Shown here: positions 1 to 7,622 of the stretch, piece after piece | Layout: every line of letters begins with the position of its first letter | Numbering within the stretch: position 1 is the stretch's first letter | Source of the DNA: Candidatus Bathyarchaeota archaeon | Lineage (GTDB): Archaea > Thermoproteota > Bathyarchaeia > TCS64 | Assembly (NCBI GenBank): GCA_030691555.1 | Contig: JAUYEB010000127.1 | Span: 1 to 27,788, forward strand | Direction: 5' to 3' | Length of the DNA: 27,788 nucleotides | Made by a program: the position numbers and the translations under genes | The notes under the pieces: generated by a model | The model's input: the letters and a program-made list of their open reading frames with translations, nothing else | Told to the model about the DNA's origin: nothing | The model's database searches: none

Positions 1-965
1 AACCAGATCACCTTCAGCATCTTACACGCCACAGCCACCACAGCCTTCCCGTCGCCCCTCCTCCGCTTAACCCTCTCATAGAAGCCCCTCATCCGCTCAT
101 CATGCCTCACAGCGGATCTAGCAGACTCCACCATCGCCCACCTCAACATCCTCGAGCCCTGCCTCGTGATCCCGCCGGAGTACTCCACGGTCCCCGACTG
201 GTGGAGGCTGGGAGCCAGCCCCGCCCAGGAGACGAGCCTCTTGTAGTCAGGGAACCGGCTGATGTTCCCTATCTCGGACCTGATGAGCAGCGCCGTGTAG
301 ACGTCAACGCCCGTCAGGCTGAGCAGAAGCCGAACATCCTCGTCAGGGGAAGCCCTACAGCGGATCTCCTCGTCAGCCTCCTCCACCAGCCTACTCAGGC
401 TCTCAACCTGCTCAAGGTGGCTGCGAAGAATCAGGTCATCCAGGGCGCCGAGATCCAGGGACCTGAGCCACTCCAGGCTCCGCTTCCCGAAGAGGTCCGA
501 GTACCCGCACCGGAGGCCGTGCTGGTCCACGATGGCGTGGACCCTGTTCTTCACCGTCGTCCTCGCCCGGACCAGGGACGCCCGGTGCCTGACGAGGGCC
601 CGGATCTCCCGGAGCTCCCTCGGAGGAACATAGCACTCAGCCACCAGGTCGCCCCGGAGTAGATGGGCGAGGATCCGGGCATCAACCTTGTCGGTCTTGA
701 TCCGGGCGGATGCTATCGCCTTGGTCTTCAGGGGGTTCGCCAGCACGACGGGTATATGTCTCTCGTCTAGGTGGTTGTAGAGGGTCTCCCAGACGCTTCC
801 GGTGGACTCCATCACGACCCGGTCCTCCGGGGTGAGCCTTGAGGCCAGATCCTCTATTCCTTGGTGGTCGTTGTTGAAGGTGAACTCGTCGATCAAGACG
901 CCTTCCGGGTTCATGACGGCTGCCCTGCACTTCCACTTTCCGATGTCTACGCCTACGTATTTCAT
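1..965 (-). CDS. IS110-family transposase (DEDD recombinase), 3' end missing
   Basis: The frame is open from ATG at 965 to the window edge (about 321 residues). The protein starts MKYVGVDIGKWKC. The N-terminal RuvC-like DEDD domain shows Asp7 in VGVDIG, Glu53 in VMESTG, and Asp92/Asp95 in KTDKVDARIL. The C-terminal transposase_20-type domain shows LTGVDVYTALLIRSEIG, a FPDYKRLVSWAGLAPS stretch and GGITRQGSRMLRWAMVESA, where the Ser is a candidate catalytic residue of the IS110 Ser/Asp composite site. Enzymes of this family cut and paste DNA with a bridge RNA that pairs with both donor and target. Nothing visible breaks the frame, so the gene may be active. The start is directly after the leader RNA region and no ribosome binding site is obvious. 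The family call is secure; activity is inferred. Confidence 0.9.
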   Translation of the reverse strand, partial: MKYVGVDIGKWKCRAAVMNPEGVLIDEFTFNNDHQGIEDLASRLTPEDRVVMESTGSVWETLYNHLDERHIPVVLANPLKTKAIASARIKTDKVDARILAHLLRGDLVAECYVPPRELREIRALVRHRASLVRARTTVKNRVHAIVDQHGLRCGYSDLFGKRSLEWLRSLDLGALDDLILRSHLEQVESLSRLVEEADEEIRCRASPDEDVRLLLSLTGVDVYTALLIRSEIGNISRFPDYKRLVSWAGLAPSLHQSGTVEYSGGITRQGSRMLRWAMVESARSAVRHDERMRGFYERVKRRRGDGKAVVAVACKMLKVIW

Positions 966-1132
966 CTTCTTCGCCTCTCGGCTGGCTTCGGGCTGCAATC
1001 ACTCATCCGGTCTCTTTGGACCACTTCCTTAGCAGCTCGGGTTCGCCCAGTCACGTACTCGGTCGCTTGGACCATGTTTAGCGGCGGGCTAGCCAGCCAA
1101 GACGATCTTAGAGAACTTCTTTCATAAGGTCA
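961..1132 (-). ncRNA. Candidate IS110 bridge RNA leader
   Basis: On the minus strand, CTTGGCTGGCT (1101-1091) can pair with AGCCAGCCGAG (987-977) as an 11-bp stem containing one G-U, enclosing about 100 nt. Inside are GGTC-CAAGC-GACC (around 1073-1061), a GGG-CGAA-CCC hairpin (around 1048-1039) and GGTC-CAAAGA-GACC (around 1022-1009). IS110 elements of the IS621 type encode their bridge RNA in this position, between the element end and the transposase. The second copy at 18677-18846 keeps the closing stem and differs mainly in three short blocks. The RNA itself is inferred; pairing and conservation are seen. Confidence 0.65.
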
Positions 1133-1208
1133 CGTACAAAATTTCATTTCTTTTCCCTTTGAACTGGTAAGTTTTTATTGATGGAATCAATTATTAATTT
1201 GACATCTT

Positions 1209-2696
1209 TTGACAAGCGTTTTAGCCACCCGAAAAATGGTCAGAGAGTTTTCTGCTATTAACGCTTCATTCGGATATTCAATTATAATTGAAGATCCATT
1301 GCTACATGTGTTAAAATATGAAGTTATAGAACCAACTATAAGTCCTGAAGAAAAAGGGGTTTTTGATGTTATTCAGAATTATATGGCGGAGACATTAGAC
1401 GTAATCTTATCTGAAGTTGATTCAGATGATGAAGCAAAACAATATCTGAGGCAAAATGTTAAGGATATAATAAATACATTGAGAATTAAGCTTGATGAAA
1501 AGAGACTGGATAAAATACTCTATTACTTCACAAGAGATTATCTTGGTTACGGCGTAATTGATGTAATGATGAAGGATCCCATGATAGAGGACATAAGCTG
1601 TAATGGGGAGAACGTACCAATATATATATGGCATCGAAAATATGAGTCGATACCGTCGAATGTGTCTTTTACCTCCGCGGAACAACTGAATAATTTCATT
1701 ATTCGGTTAGCTTACCGTACCGGAAAGATGATCTCTATATCAAATCCGGTCTTGGACGGCGCTCTCCCAGATGGGAGTAGAATCAACATGACCCTTGGAA
1801 AAGAAATCACCAGACACGGTTCAACTTTTACAATACGGAAATTCAGAGAGGATCCATTAACTATCGTTGATATGATCATGTATAACACAATTTCAAGCGA
1901 TATAGCCGCATTATTTTGGTTTTTTATAGAAAATAAGTTCAACGTCTTCGTCTGTGGCCCAACCGCTTCCGGAAAAACAACCCTGCTCAATACTTATTCG
2001 TCTTTCATTAAGCCAGACTATAAAATAGTGACCATCGAAGATACGCCGGAGTTAAAACTCTACCATCAAAATTGGATAAGATCCATTTCTAGACCAAGTT
2101 TAGGAGCATCGAGTAAAATCGATCTATTCGATTTATTGAAGGCTGCTATGCGTCAGAGGCCTGATTACATCATCGTTGGCGAGGTGAGAGGGGAGGAAGC
2201 ATCCACTCTTTTTCAAGCACTTGCCACAGGCCACGGCGGCTTATCTACTCTTCACGCCGACTCAGTTTTATCTGCTATACACAGACTTGAAACGGCCCCC
2301 ATGAACACCCCCCGATCATTAATCCCGAGCTTAAATATCATAACCATACAACAAAGATTTGAGAGTGAGGGAAAACCAATTAGAAGAACGGTTACCGCCA
2401 CTGAGATCATAGGATTAGATGCGCAGACCAATGAGATCCTCACAAATGAAATGTTTAGATATGATCCGAGTTCAGATACCTATCGTTTTACCGGTAGAAG
2501 TTATCTTCTAGAAAAAATTGCTAATATGCTCGGAAAAACATTGCGAGAAATACGAAGTGAGATCGAAAGAAGACAAAGTGTTCTAAATTGGATGGTGAAG
2601 AATGAAGTAAGAAGTTTCAAGGATGTCACAGAAGTAATTAGGGAATATTACAATAATCCTGATGAAGTTATAAAACAGACTCGTATTGAGAAATAG
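1209..2696 (+). CDS. Type IV pilus/archaellum-type secretion ATPase (FlaI/TadA-like)
   Basis: This is the motor ATPase expected to power assembly of a type IV filament at the inner face of the membrane. A Walker A motif GPTASGKTT lies near residues 250-258. A Walker B region DYIIVGEVRGEEA (about 319-331) and the His-box GHGGLSTLHAD (about 341-351) follow, as in GspE/VirB11/FlaI ATPases. About 495 residues fits FlaI-like proteins with an N-terminal domain. The listed start is TTG; ATG at 1236 (MVREFSAINA) is an equally good or better start, since no ribosome binding site marks either. Two F-type membrane proteins follow with 11 and 2 nt gaps, so this is one operon. The gene is much more AT-rich than the IS110 gene beside it. 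Whether the filament is an adhesive pilus or an archaellum cannot be decided here, though no FlaF/G/C/D/E genes are seen. Confidence 0.93.
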   Translation: MTSVLATRKMVREFSAINASFGYSIIIEDPLLHVLKYEVIEPTISPEEKGVFDVIQNYMAETLDVILSEVDSDDEAKQYLRQNVKDIINTLRIKLDEKRLDKILYYFTRDYLGYGVIDVMMKDPMIEDISCNGENVPIYIWHRKYESIPSNVSFTSAEQLNNFIIRLAYRTGKMISISNPVLDGALPDGSRINMTLGKEITRHGSTFTIRKFREDPLTIVDMIMYNTISSDIAALFWFFIENKFNVFVCGPTASGKTTLLNTYSSFIKPDYKIVTIEDTPELKLYHQNWIRSISRPSLGASSKIDLFDLLKAAMRQRPDYIIVGEVRGEEASTLFQALATGHGGLSTLHADSVLSAIHRLETAPMNTPRSLIPSLNIITIQQRFESEGKPIRRTVTATEIIGLDAQTNEILTNEMFRYDPSSDTYRFTGRSYLLEKIANMLGKTLREIRSEIERRQSVLNWMVKNEVRSFKDVTEVIREYYNNPDEVIKQTRIEK

Positions 2697-2707
2697 AGGA
2701 ATTATGA

Positions 2708-3610
2708 ATGTCGGACCAAGGTGCTTTTTTCAAGATCGCCTATCGCTTTTTACAAGATAAGCCACTCAGGTTCTATCCAGGACAATCGAAGTTGAGGGAT
2801 GACCTCCTCAAGGGCGGGATATCTGTTGGTTACACGATTTATATCAGTGCGATGTTTTTTTGGACTTTAGCTATAACTGGTGCTTCATTAATTTTATCAA
2901 CTTTAATAATCACTTATATATTACCTCTTCTAAATATAACCCTTTCTAACTTTATGTTTATTATGGTCATTATAATTGTTACTTTATTATCTGGAGTTAT
3001 TACACTTATTACTTTTATTTATTATCCTAAATATAAAGCCAGTCAACGGAGGATAGAGATTGATAAGAATCTTGTTTATACAGCTAATTATATGTTCATT
3101 TTACACAGCGCGGGAGCTACGCCAGAACAAACCATACTTTCGCTCGCAAAAATTACAGATTTTTTTGGTGTAAAAAGCAGCACAAGAGCCATAATTCGGG
3201 ACGTGGAGTTCATGGGATTTGATGTTCTTTCTGCTTTAAATCAGGAGAGTAAAAGGGTCCCCTCTAGCAAATACGCAGATCTGTTACAGGGGTATATCGC
3301 CACCTTGGTCACTGGTGGGAGTCTGACTGGATATCTCTCGGCGCAGTCTAGTCAATTACTGGAGTCGAGGAAAAGGTTTTTGACGCAAATGATTAGGCAA
3401 CTTGATATAATTGGAGAAGTTTTTATTGCGGCTCTCGTGGCTCTACCAGTTATCTTAATTTCAATGCTAGTGATAATGGGTGGTTTTGGAGGCGATATCG
3501 GTGGAGGCATAAGCCCCTTCCAAGCCATGATTATGATTGTTTATGTCCTCATACCCTTCACGGGGATTTTTATCCTTCTCTTAGTGGATGGATTAATGTC
3601 TGGTTGGTAA
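2708..3610 (+). CDS. Pilus assembly membrane protein, T2SS F family (first of pair)
   Basis: This is a platform protein of a type IV filament system (GspF/TadB/TadC/FlaJ superfamily, T2SSF domain), 300 residues long. Hydrophobic segments lie around residues 40-65, 72-103, 235-258 and 270-297, with a helical cytoplasmic region between the two pairs. The motif HSAGATPEQTILSLAKITDFFG in that region is split here as HSAGATPEQ (about 137-145) and TILSLAKITDFFG. The start is ATG at 2708, 11 nt after the ATPase stop. It is followed directly by a second F-type protein, so the two together resemble a split FlaJ or a TadB/TadC pair. The family call is firm; the exact subfamily is not. Confidence 0.85.
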   Translation: MSDQGAFFKIAYRFLQDKPLRFYPGQSKLRDDLLKGGISVGYTIYISAMFFWTLAITGASLILSTLIITYILPLLNITLSNFMFIMVIIIVTLLSGVITLITFIYYPKYKASQRRIEIDKNLVYTANYMFILHSAGATPEQTILSLAKITDFFGVKSSTRAIIRDVEFMGFDVLSALNQESKRVPSSKYADLLQGYIATLVTGGSLTGYLSAQSSQLLESRKRFLTQMIRQLDIIGEVFIAALVALPVILISMLVIMGGFGGDIGGGISPFQAMIMIVYVLIPFTGIFILLLVDGLMSGW

Positions 3611-3612
3611 AA

Positions 3613-4779
3613 ATGTTCTTCAAGAAAAAAATGGAAAGGAAAGAGATAGCTCGGTTAATCATAATTGGCATACCAGCCACGGTTGGAATATTGATAGCTC
3701 TCTTTGGTTATTATATTTTTTTTCCAAAATTACTCTTTCATATTCTATTAGTTGTGGGAGTTATTGTCGCATTATCTGTTCCCGCGCTCCTTATTCATTT
3801 TGATGAAGCAAGGAAGAAGAAAATCGATTTTATGTTACCTCAGTTTTTAAGAGACGTTTACGAGGGCCAAGAATCCGGCTTGACTTTTCTTAAGGCTCTT
3901 CAAGCATCGGCAGCTCGAGATTACGGGCCTTTAACAAAGGAGTTAAGGCAGATGGTGGTTCAACTCAGCTGGGGTGTGGAGTTTGAGGAGGCCTTCACTT
4001 CTTTTGCGAACAGGGTGGATACTGAGATCACTAAAAAAACCGTTGCATTACTGTTAGAGACCACAAGATTAGGTGGAGATATTAAGGCTTCATTATCTTC
4101 AGTGGCGTCATTTGTCACGGAAATGAATAATTTACGTGAAGAAAGGGAGTCTGAACTCAAGCCATATATGACAATTATCTACATTAGCTCTATCATTTTC
4201 ATGATTATTATGATTATCATTTATCAGAGTTTCTTTACTTCGATGGCTTCAACAGCTGCGGGTGGTTTCTTGAAGTTGCCCCTATCCATCGAGGACTTTA
4301 AAGCGGCTCTTTTTGATCTTGTGATTATAGTATCATTTTTTGGGGGAATCACCTCGGGAAAATTGAGTCAGGGAAAAATTCTTTCAGGGTTGAAACACTC
4401 CATCTCGCTGATAGTAATCGTCACTGTGTTCTTCGGCGTTCTCCTTTTGGATCCAATACCTCCTACAATTAGCCAAGTAGATATCACTCCAAAAACACCT
4501 ATCTCGACATATCATGTACTGGTTAGTGCCGTGGTTGATGACCCCTACCCGGCCTCAGGGGTAAAAAGCGCTTTAGTGGTATGGACTATGAATAATTGGC
4601 TCAGTAATAGAACTGTCGAGATGAACTATAACCTTCCAAAGGAACGCTGGGAGGCGCAGATCCCCCCCCTACCCGTAGACGCCAAGGTATTTTTCTTTAT
4701 TAAGGCCTATGACAATTCCGAAAATCTAGCTATAAACGATAACAACAAATCTTACTATAGCTTCACAGTGAGTAAGTGA
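3613..4779 (+). CDS. Pilus assembly membrane protein, T2SS F family, with C-terminal extracellular domain
   Basis: The second platform protein (388 residues from ATG 3613; a TTG at 3604 overlapping the previous stop is possible). It has two N-terminal membrane segments (about 13-60), a T2SSF cytoplasmic domain with the GQESGLTFLKALQASAARDYG stretch (about 80-100), and further membrane segments near 185-210, 225-245 and 258-280. From about residue 283 to the end there is a non-membrane beta-rich domain that begins DPIPPTISQVDITPKTP and ends with an Ig/Fn3-like pattern (VSAVVDD, WEAQIPPLP, FFFIKAYDNSENLA). By topology this tail should lie outside the cell. The stop codon TGA is supplied by the end of an IS605-type insertion that begins at 4776; without it the gene would read the same last residue (Lys) followed by TAA. 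Confidence 0.83.
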   Translation: MFFKKKMERKEIARLIIIGIPATVGILIALFGYYIFFPKLLFHILLVVGVIVALSVPALLIHFDEARKKKIDFMLPQFLRDVYEGQESGLTFLKALQASAARDYGPLTKELRQMVVQLSWGVEFEEAFTSFANRVDTEITKKTVALLLETTRLGGDIKASLSSVASFVTEMNNLREERESELKPYMTIIYISSIIFMIIMIIIYQSFFTSMASTAAGGFLKLPLSIEDFKAALFDLVIIVSFFGGITSGKLSQGKILSGLKHSISLIVIVTVFFGVLLLDPIPPTISQVDITPKTPISTYHVLVSAVVDDPYPASGVKSALVVWTMNNWLSNRTVEMNYNLPKERWEAQIPPLPVDAKVFFFIKAYDNSENLAINDNNKSYYSFTVSK

Positions 4780-5033
4780 ACTACCCACCTCTGAAGAGGT
4801 GGGCTTCCTGATTCATCGACCAGACTCGATCCCCGCTCACCCCAAGCGCAGGCTCCCAGCGGCGGAAACCTTTTCCATGCTCCACGTTGAGAAGGCAGGT
4901 TACGGAGGTCTTGATCTCCAGAGGCTTGTATTCGGGCTATTCCATCCCTACGCAGGAGACGTAGAGGAGGCGGTTATATAAATGTTTCAATTCATCCCAC
5001 GACTAAAGTCATGGGCTTTCTTGAAACCACCTC
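4776..5033 (-). mobile_element. tnpB-less IS200/IS605-type element (258 bp)
   Basis: Both ends match the complete element at 14147-15509. The right end carries the same hairpin, CCCACCTC-TGAA-GAGGTGGG (4784-4803), preceded by GTGAACTA. The left end carries CCCACGACT-AA-AGTCATGGG (4996-5015) followed by CTTTCTTGAA. The core has no open frame but resembles the 3' tail of tnpB, so the region that yields the guide (omega/re) RNA may be retained. The boundaries follow from comparison of left ends, which place the target as TTAC on the minus strand (GTAA at 5034-5037). There is no transposase, so mobility would need help in trans. Confidence 0.75.
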
Positions 5034-5583
5034 GTAAGCTTTAACCGCCTCCTAGGCTCCCTTGGCAGGGCTTTACGGTGAAGGCGAGGATCAGGCTCGC
5101 GGGGGTGGAGGAAAGGATGCCGAACCGTAGGCGGGGCTTCGCGTACAAGACAGCAAGAGGCATAGTCAACAGGTATGAGGAGATCTATGTTGAGGACCTG
5201 AGGATCGGCAACATGGTGAGGAATCGTAAGCTCTCGAAGAGCGTAGGGGACGCCAGTTGGGGGATGCTGAGGAGTGCTTTGACCTACATGGCCGAACGGT
5301 CAGAGGGAAGGATAGCGCTCGTCGACCCCAGGAACACGAGTCAGCTGTGCTCAGGATGCGAAGCCATTGTAGAGAGGCCCTTGTCCGAGAGGACGCGTCG
5401 ATGCCTGGTCTGCGGGCTTGTTCTTGACAGGGATGCTAATGCTTCAAGGAGCGTCTTGAGGATAGGGCTGGGACAGCCCGAATCAACGCCTGAGGGAGAT
5501 GTAGCTTCTACACCGCCCCTCGGGGCTGTGCAAGCCGTTTCGATGAATTAGGAAGCCGCCCAACTTGCCGGGGGGTGGTTCAC
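5034..5583 (+). pseudogene. TnpB, N-terminally truncated, with its right end
   Basis: The coding part ends at 5551 (TAG) and contains only the C-terminal half of a TnpB-type nuclease. NRRRGFAYKTARGIVNRY is followed by the RuvC Glu in YVEDL, the zinc knuckle CSGC/CLVC and the last Asp in LDRDANAS. The RuvC-I Asp and the whole N-terminal half are missing. It aligns closely with the TnpB encoded at 14152-15351. After the stop comes a right-end hairpin, CCGCCC (5563-5568) pairing with GGGTGG (5573-5578), ending GTTCAC at 5583. No left end is seen; the tnpB-less element at 4776-5033 sits where the missing part would be. The remnant cannot make an active nuclease. Confidence 0.8.
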
Positions 5584-6650
5584 GTCCAGTAATTTAGAGC
5601 TTTTTTCAGATTAGAAAAGAAAGACCTCTTAGATGGTTTGGTTTTATCACCGTCTCTATCTGAAGCCAATATTTGACTGAAACTTTCGAGGGCATCCCCG
5701 GGCGTCTCCCCCTGAACCAGTTTTATTTGAAGCGAATCTGCTAAATTCTGATTTTCAGGCTCTGTCTTGGGGGCAATGATCAAGTAGGATTTTTCGCCCA
5801 CATCCCTATATTTCCCGCTCATCTCCATCACCATATTCCTAGCAATTTTTGTTTCTCCAAAGTTGACGTCTATCGTAATTCTTTTTCCTTCTTTTGTGGT
5901 GGCTATTAGATCGAAATCGTAGTCTATTCCTGAGCTTCCCTTAAGGACGAGTGGGGTCGTTATTGAATAGCCGTGCCTCTCAACGATCTCTCGAAGCTGC
6001 GAGGCGAAGAATACGCCTCTCTTAATATCGGCTTTAGCGAATTCGCTGAGGGAGTAGATATAGGATTCCTGGATCTGGGCATCTTCGAATGTGAAAGTCG
6101 CTCCACATTTTCTGCATTTATGAAGGACCCACAGGGACTCTAACCTCCTCCCACAGGATCCGCAGGTGTTCCATGATCCTGCGTTTCTGTAACTTCCTGG
6201 AGTCAGATTTGCTTTACATCTTGGGCAGACGAGGTCGTTCTCTCTTTTAAAATGAGATAAGGTATCTATATGTCCGCAGGCCAGGTGCTCTATCAACGAA
6301 TCTCTTTCTATCTCTTTACTGTTATCATATGGGCAGGAGTAATTTATTGTTATGTTTGGGCTTCTACACTTGGGGCAAAGTATCCCCTCGTCGAATTTTT
6401 CTTTATTAAAAATACCTAGATCGGTCATTTTATTAAGCAGCGATTTAGTTTCATCAACTCCATGCCCAGTCAGTTTTTCCACTTGAGGGTACCTGTAACC
6501 GTATTCTAGATCGAAGCTTGGCTCTATTTTGGCATCCTTTTCGAAGAGTTCTCTTAAAAGCCGCTCAACCCCCGGCTCCTTATAGAGCGCCGTTCTCCTC
6601 TCCATGATATTTAGGTCGGGAGCCCCAGGGTTTTTATCTGATATTGGCAT
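5580..6650 (-). CDS. TackOD1-like zinc protein with possible nuclease-fold C-terminus
   Basis: This is a 356-residue soluble protein. Residues 1-90 include a helical/wHTH-like part (GYRYPQVEKLTGHG, about 51-64). Residues 92-185 are Cys-rich: C92/C95, C106, C125 in EHLACGHID, C142/C145, C163/C166 and C179/C182. The HLACGHID and LVCPRCKANLTPG pattern matches my recollection of the thaumarchaeal output domain TackOD1, a metal-binding output module of archaeal signalling proteins. Residues about 200-320 (GIDYDFDLIATTKEGKRI, TIDVNFGETK) look like a PD-(D/E)XK-type restriction-endonuclease fold; this part is tentative. It lies downstream of the prepilin and a KaiC-like gene (35-nt gap), and an SD-like GGAGG precedes the ATG. 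Its TGA stop lies inside the IS605-type right end at 5573-5583, so the last one or two residues may differ from the ancestral protein. Confidence 0.72.
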   Translation of the reverse strand: MPISDKNPGAPDLNIMERRTALYKEPGVERLLRELFEKDAKIEPSFDLEYGYRYPQVEKLTGHGVDETKSLLNKMTDLGIFNKEKFDEGILCPKCRSPNITINYSCPYDNSKEIERDSLIEHLACGHIDTLSHFKRENDLVCPRCKANLTPGSYRNAGSWNTCGSCGRRLESLWVLHKCRKCGATFTFEDAQIQESYIYSLSEFAKADIKRGVFFASQLREIVERHGYSITTPLVLKGSSGIDYDFDLIATTKEGKRITIDVNFGETKIARNMVMEMSGKYRDVGEKSYLIIAPKTEPENQNLADSLQIKLVQGETPGDALESFSQILASDRDGDKTKPSKRSFFSNLKKALNYWT

Positions 6651-6684
6651 GCCTCCTCGCAGGGTAAGATATATTCCGCTCTAC

Positions 6685-7569
6685 TTATCTTATTCTCATC
6701 GCGGTCTCTATCACTATCCCATCCTCCGAGACGGTGTAAGACACCTTCTTGGCGGTCCGCATGCCGCGAAGCTTCTGCACGATGAGATCCCCACCATACT
6801 CGACGGGGCCCTCCCTGAGCCTGAAGACGAAGACTCCGTCGACCACGTTCTTTAGGGCGTTCTCAACCCTCTCGTCGTGGATCCCGCTGGGGATCACGGC
6901 GACGTTGACGCCCCCATACACCTGGACGGCGGCCCTCCAGTACAGCATCAGGCCGATCACCTCCTTGAGGTCATAGGTCTGAAGAACATGGTTCAGGTCG
7001 AGGATCGTCCACCGGTTCTCCTTCAGCTTGCTCAGCAGGTCGGTCTTCAACGCGTTCAGGGATCCGCTGAGGTTCACCCGCAGCTGGCTGAAGCTCTCGG
7101 GCGCCAGCTCGGCGAGCTTCTGGAGGTCCGGGGTGAGGACGTTGATGAAGGCGCAGCTGCCGTTCTGGGTGAAGCGTCTGAGGCTCCATCCGAACGACTG
7201 CATCTCCTGCTCGACGTTGAAGCTGGAGGTCTCCGTGGCGTAGTAGGCGGCCTTTCCTCCGTCGGTCAGGTTGTTGTGGAGGAGCTGGTTTATGAAGGTC
7301 GTGTAGCCGGACCCGATGGAGCCGACGATCAGGATCAGGCTGTTGTTGGGGATCCCTCCGCCCAGGAGGTCGTCGAGCCCCGCTATGTGGGTGGGGACTA
7401 TTTTTGGTTGGGGCCCCTTCTCCGGAGCTGTTTCTGGGGCTTTCAGTTCCTGAGGCTGAGCTTCTTCCAGTAACTTGGGGAGCTCGGGCTTTCTATCCTC
7501 TAAGACGTAGCGGTTGAAGGTCGCCTCGATCGCGTCCTTGGGCTCCTCCCGTCTCCGTCTATCAGACAT
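6685..7569 (-). CDS. ArlH/KaiC-like RecA-fold protein with degenerate Walker A
   Basis: The 294-residue protein has a charged, Pro/Glu-rich N-terminal tail (1-58) followed by a single RecA/KaiC domain (THIAGLDDLLGGGIP at about 60-74). The P-loop reads GSIGSGYTT (residues 83-91), with Tyr89 where the catalytic Lys belongs. The codon is TAC, two changes from a Lys codon. The Walker B region WTILDLNHVL also departs from the usual vviDS pattern. The domain and context, between a prepilin and a TackOD1 gene, fit ArlH (FlaH), the KaiC-like subunit of the archaellum motor, but the degenerate sites suggest structural or regulatory use rather than normal ATP turnover. The start ATG 7569 has GGAGG 7 nt upstream. 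It is probably co-transcribed with the genes on both sides. Confidence 0.8.
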   Translation of the reverse strand: MSDRRRREEPKDAIEATFNRYVLEDRKPELPKLLEEAQPQELKAPETAPEKGPQPKIVPTHIAGLDDLLGGGIPNNSLILIVGSIGSGYTTFINQLLHNNLTDGGKAAYYATETSSFNVEQEMQSFGWSLRRFTQNGSCAFINVLTPDLQKLAELAPESFSQLRVNLSGSLNALKTDLLSKLKENRWTILDLNHVLQTYDLKEVIGLMLYWRAAVQVYGGVNVAVIPSGIHDERVENALKNVVDGVFVFRLREGPVEYGGDLIVQKLRGMRTAKKVSYTVSEDGIVIETAMRIR

Positions 7570-7592
7570 TCACCCGCCTCCATATTGAAAAT

Positions 7593-7600
7593 AAAAAAAG
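7593..7600 (-). terminator. T-run after the prepilin gene
   Basis: On the minus strand a run of seven T (7599-7593) follows the prepilin stop by about 24 nt and precedes the start of the KaiC-like gene. Archaeal termination often uses such T-runs without a hairpin. It could give strong prepilin transcription with partial read-through into the two downstream genes. Confidence 0.35.
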
Positions 7601-7622
7601 GGTAGGATACTACTCTCAATCA

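Larger units (their letters stand above)
1..1132 (-). mobile_element. IS110-family element, left part
   Basis: The element consists of a transposase reading frame (cut by the window edge) and about 170 bp of non-coding leader upstream of it on the same strand. The outer limit of 1132 is set by comparison with a second copy of the leader at 18677-18846, because similarity stops at the same TGACCTTATGAAAG end (minus strand). IS110 elements lack clear terminal inverted repeats, and none are seen. The other end lies outside the window. Confidence 0.85.

Noticed and set aside
102..662. Long plus-strand frame over the IS110 gene
   Set aside because: It is the antisense of the transposase, whose minus-strand frame is continuous from 965 to the edge and carries all family motifs.
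4799..4981. 60-codon plus-strand frame in the tnpB-less element
   Set aside because: It lies across element ends and core with no recognisable protein and no binding site.
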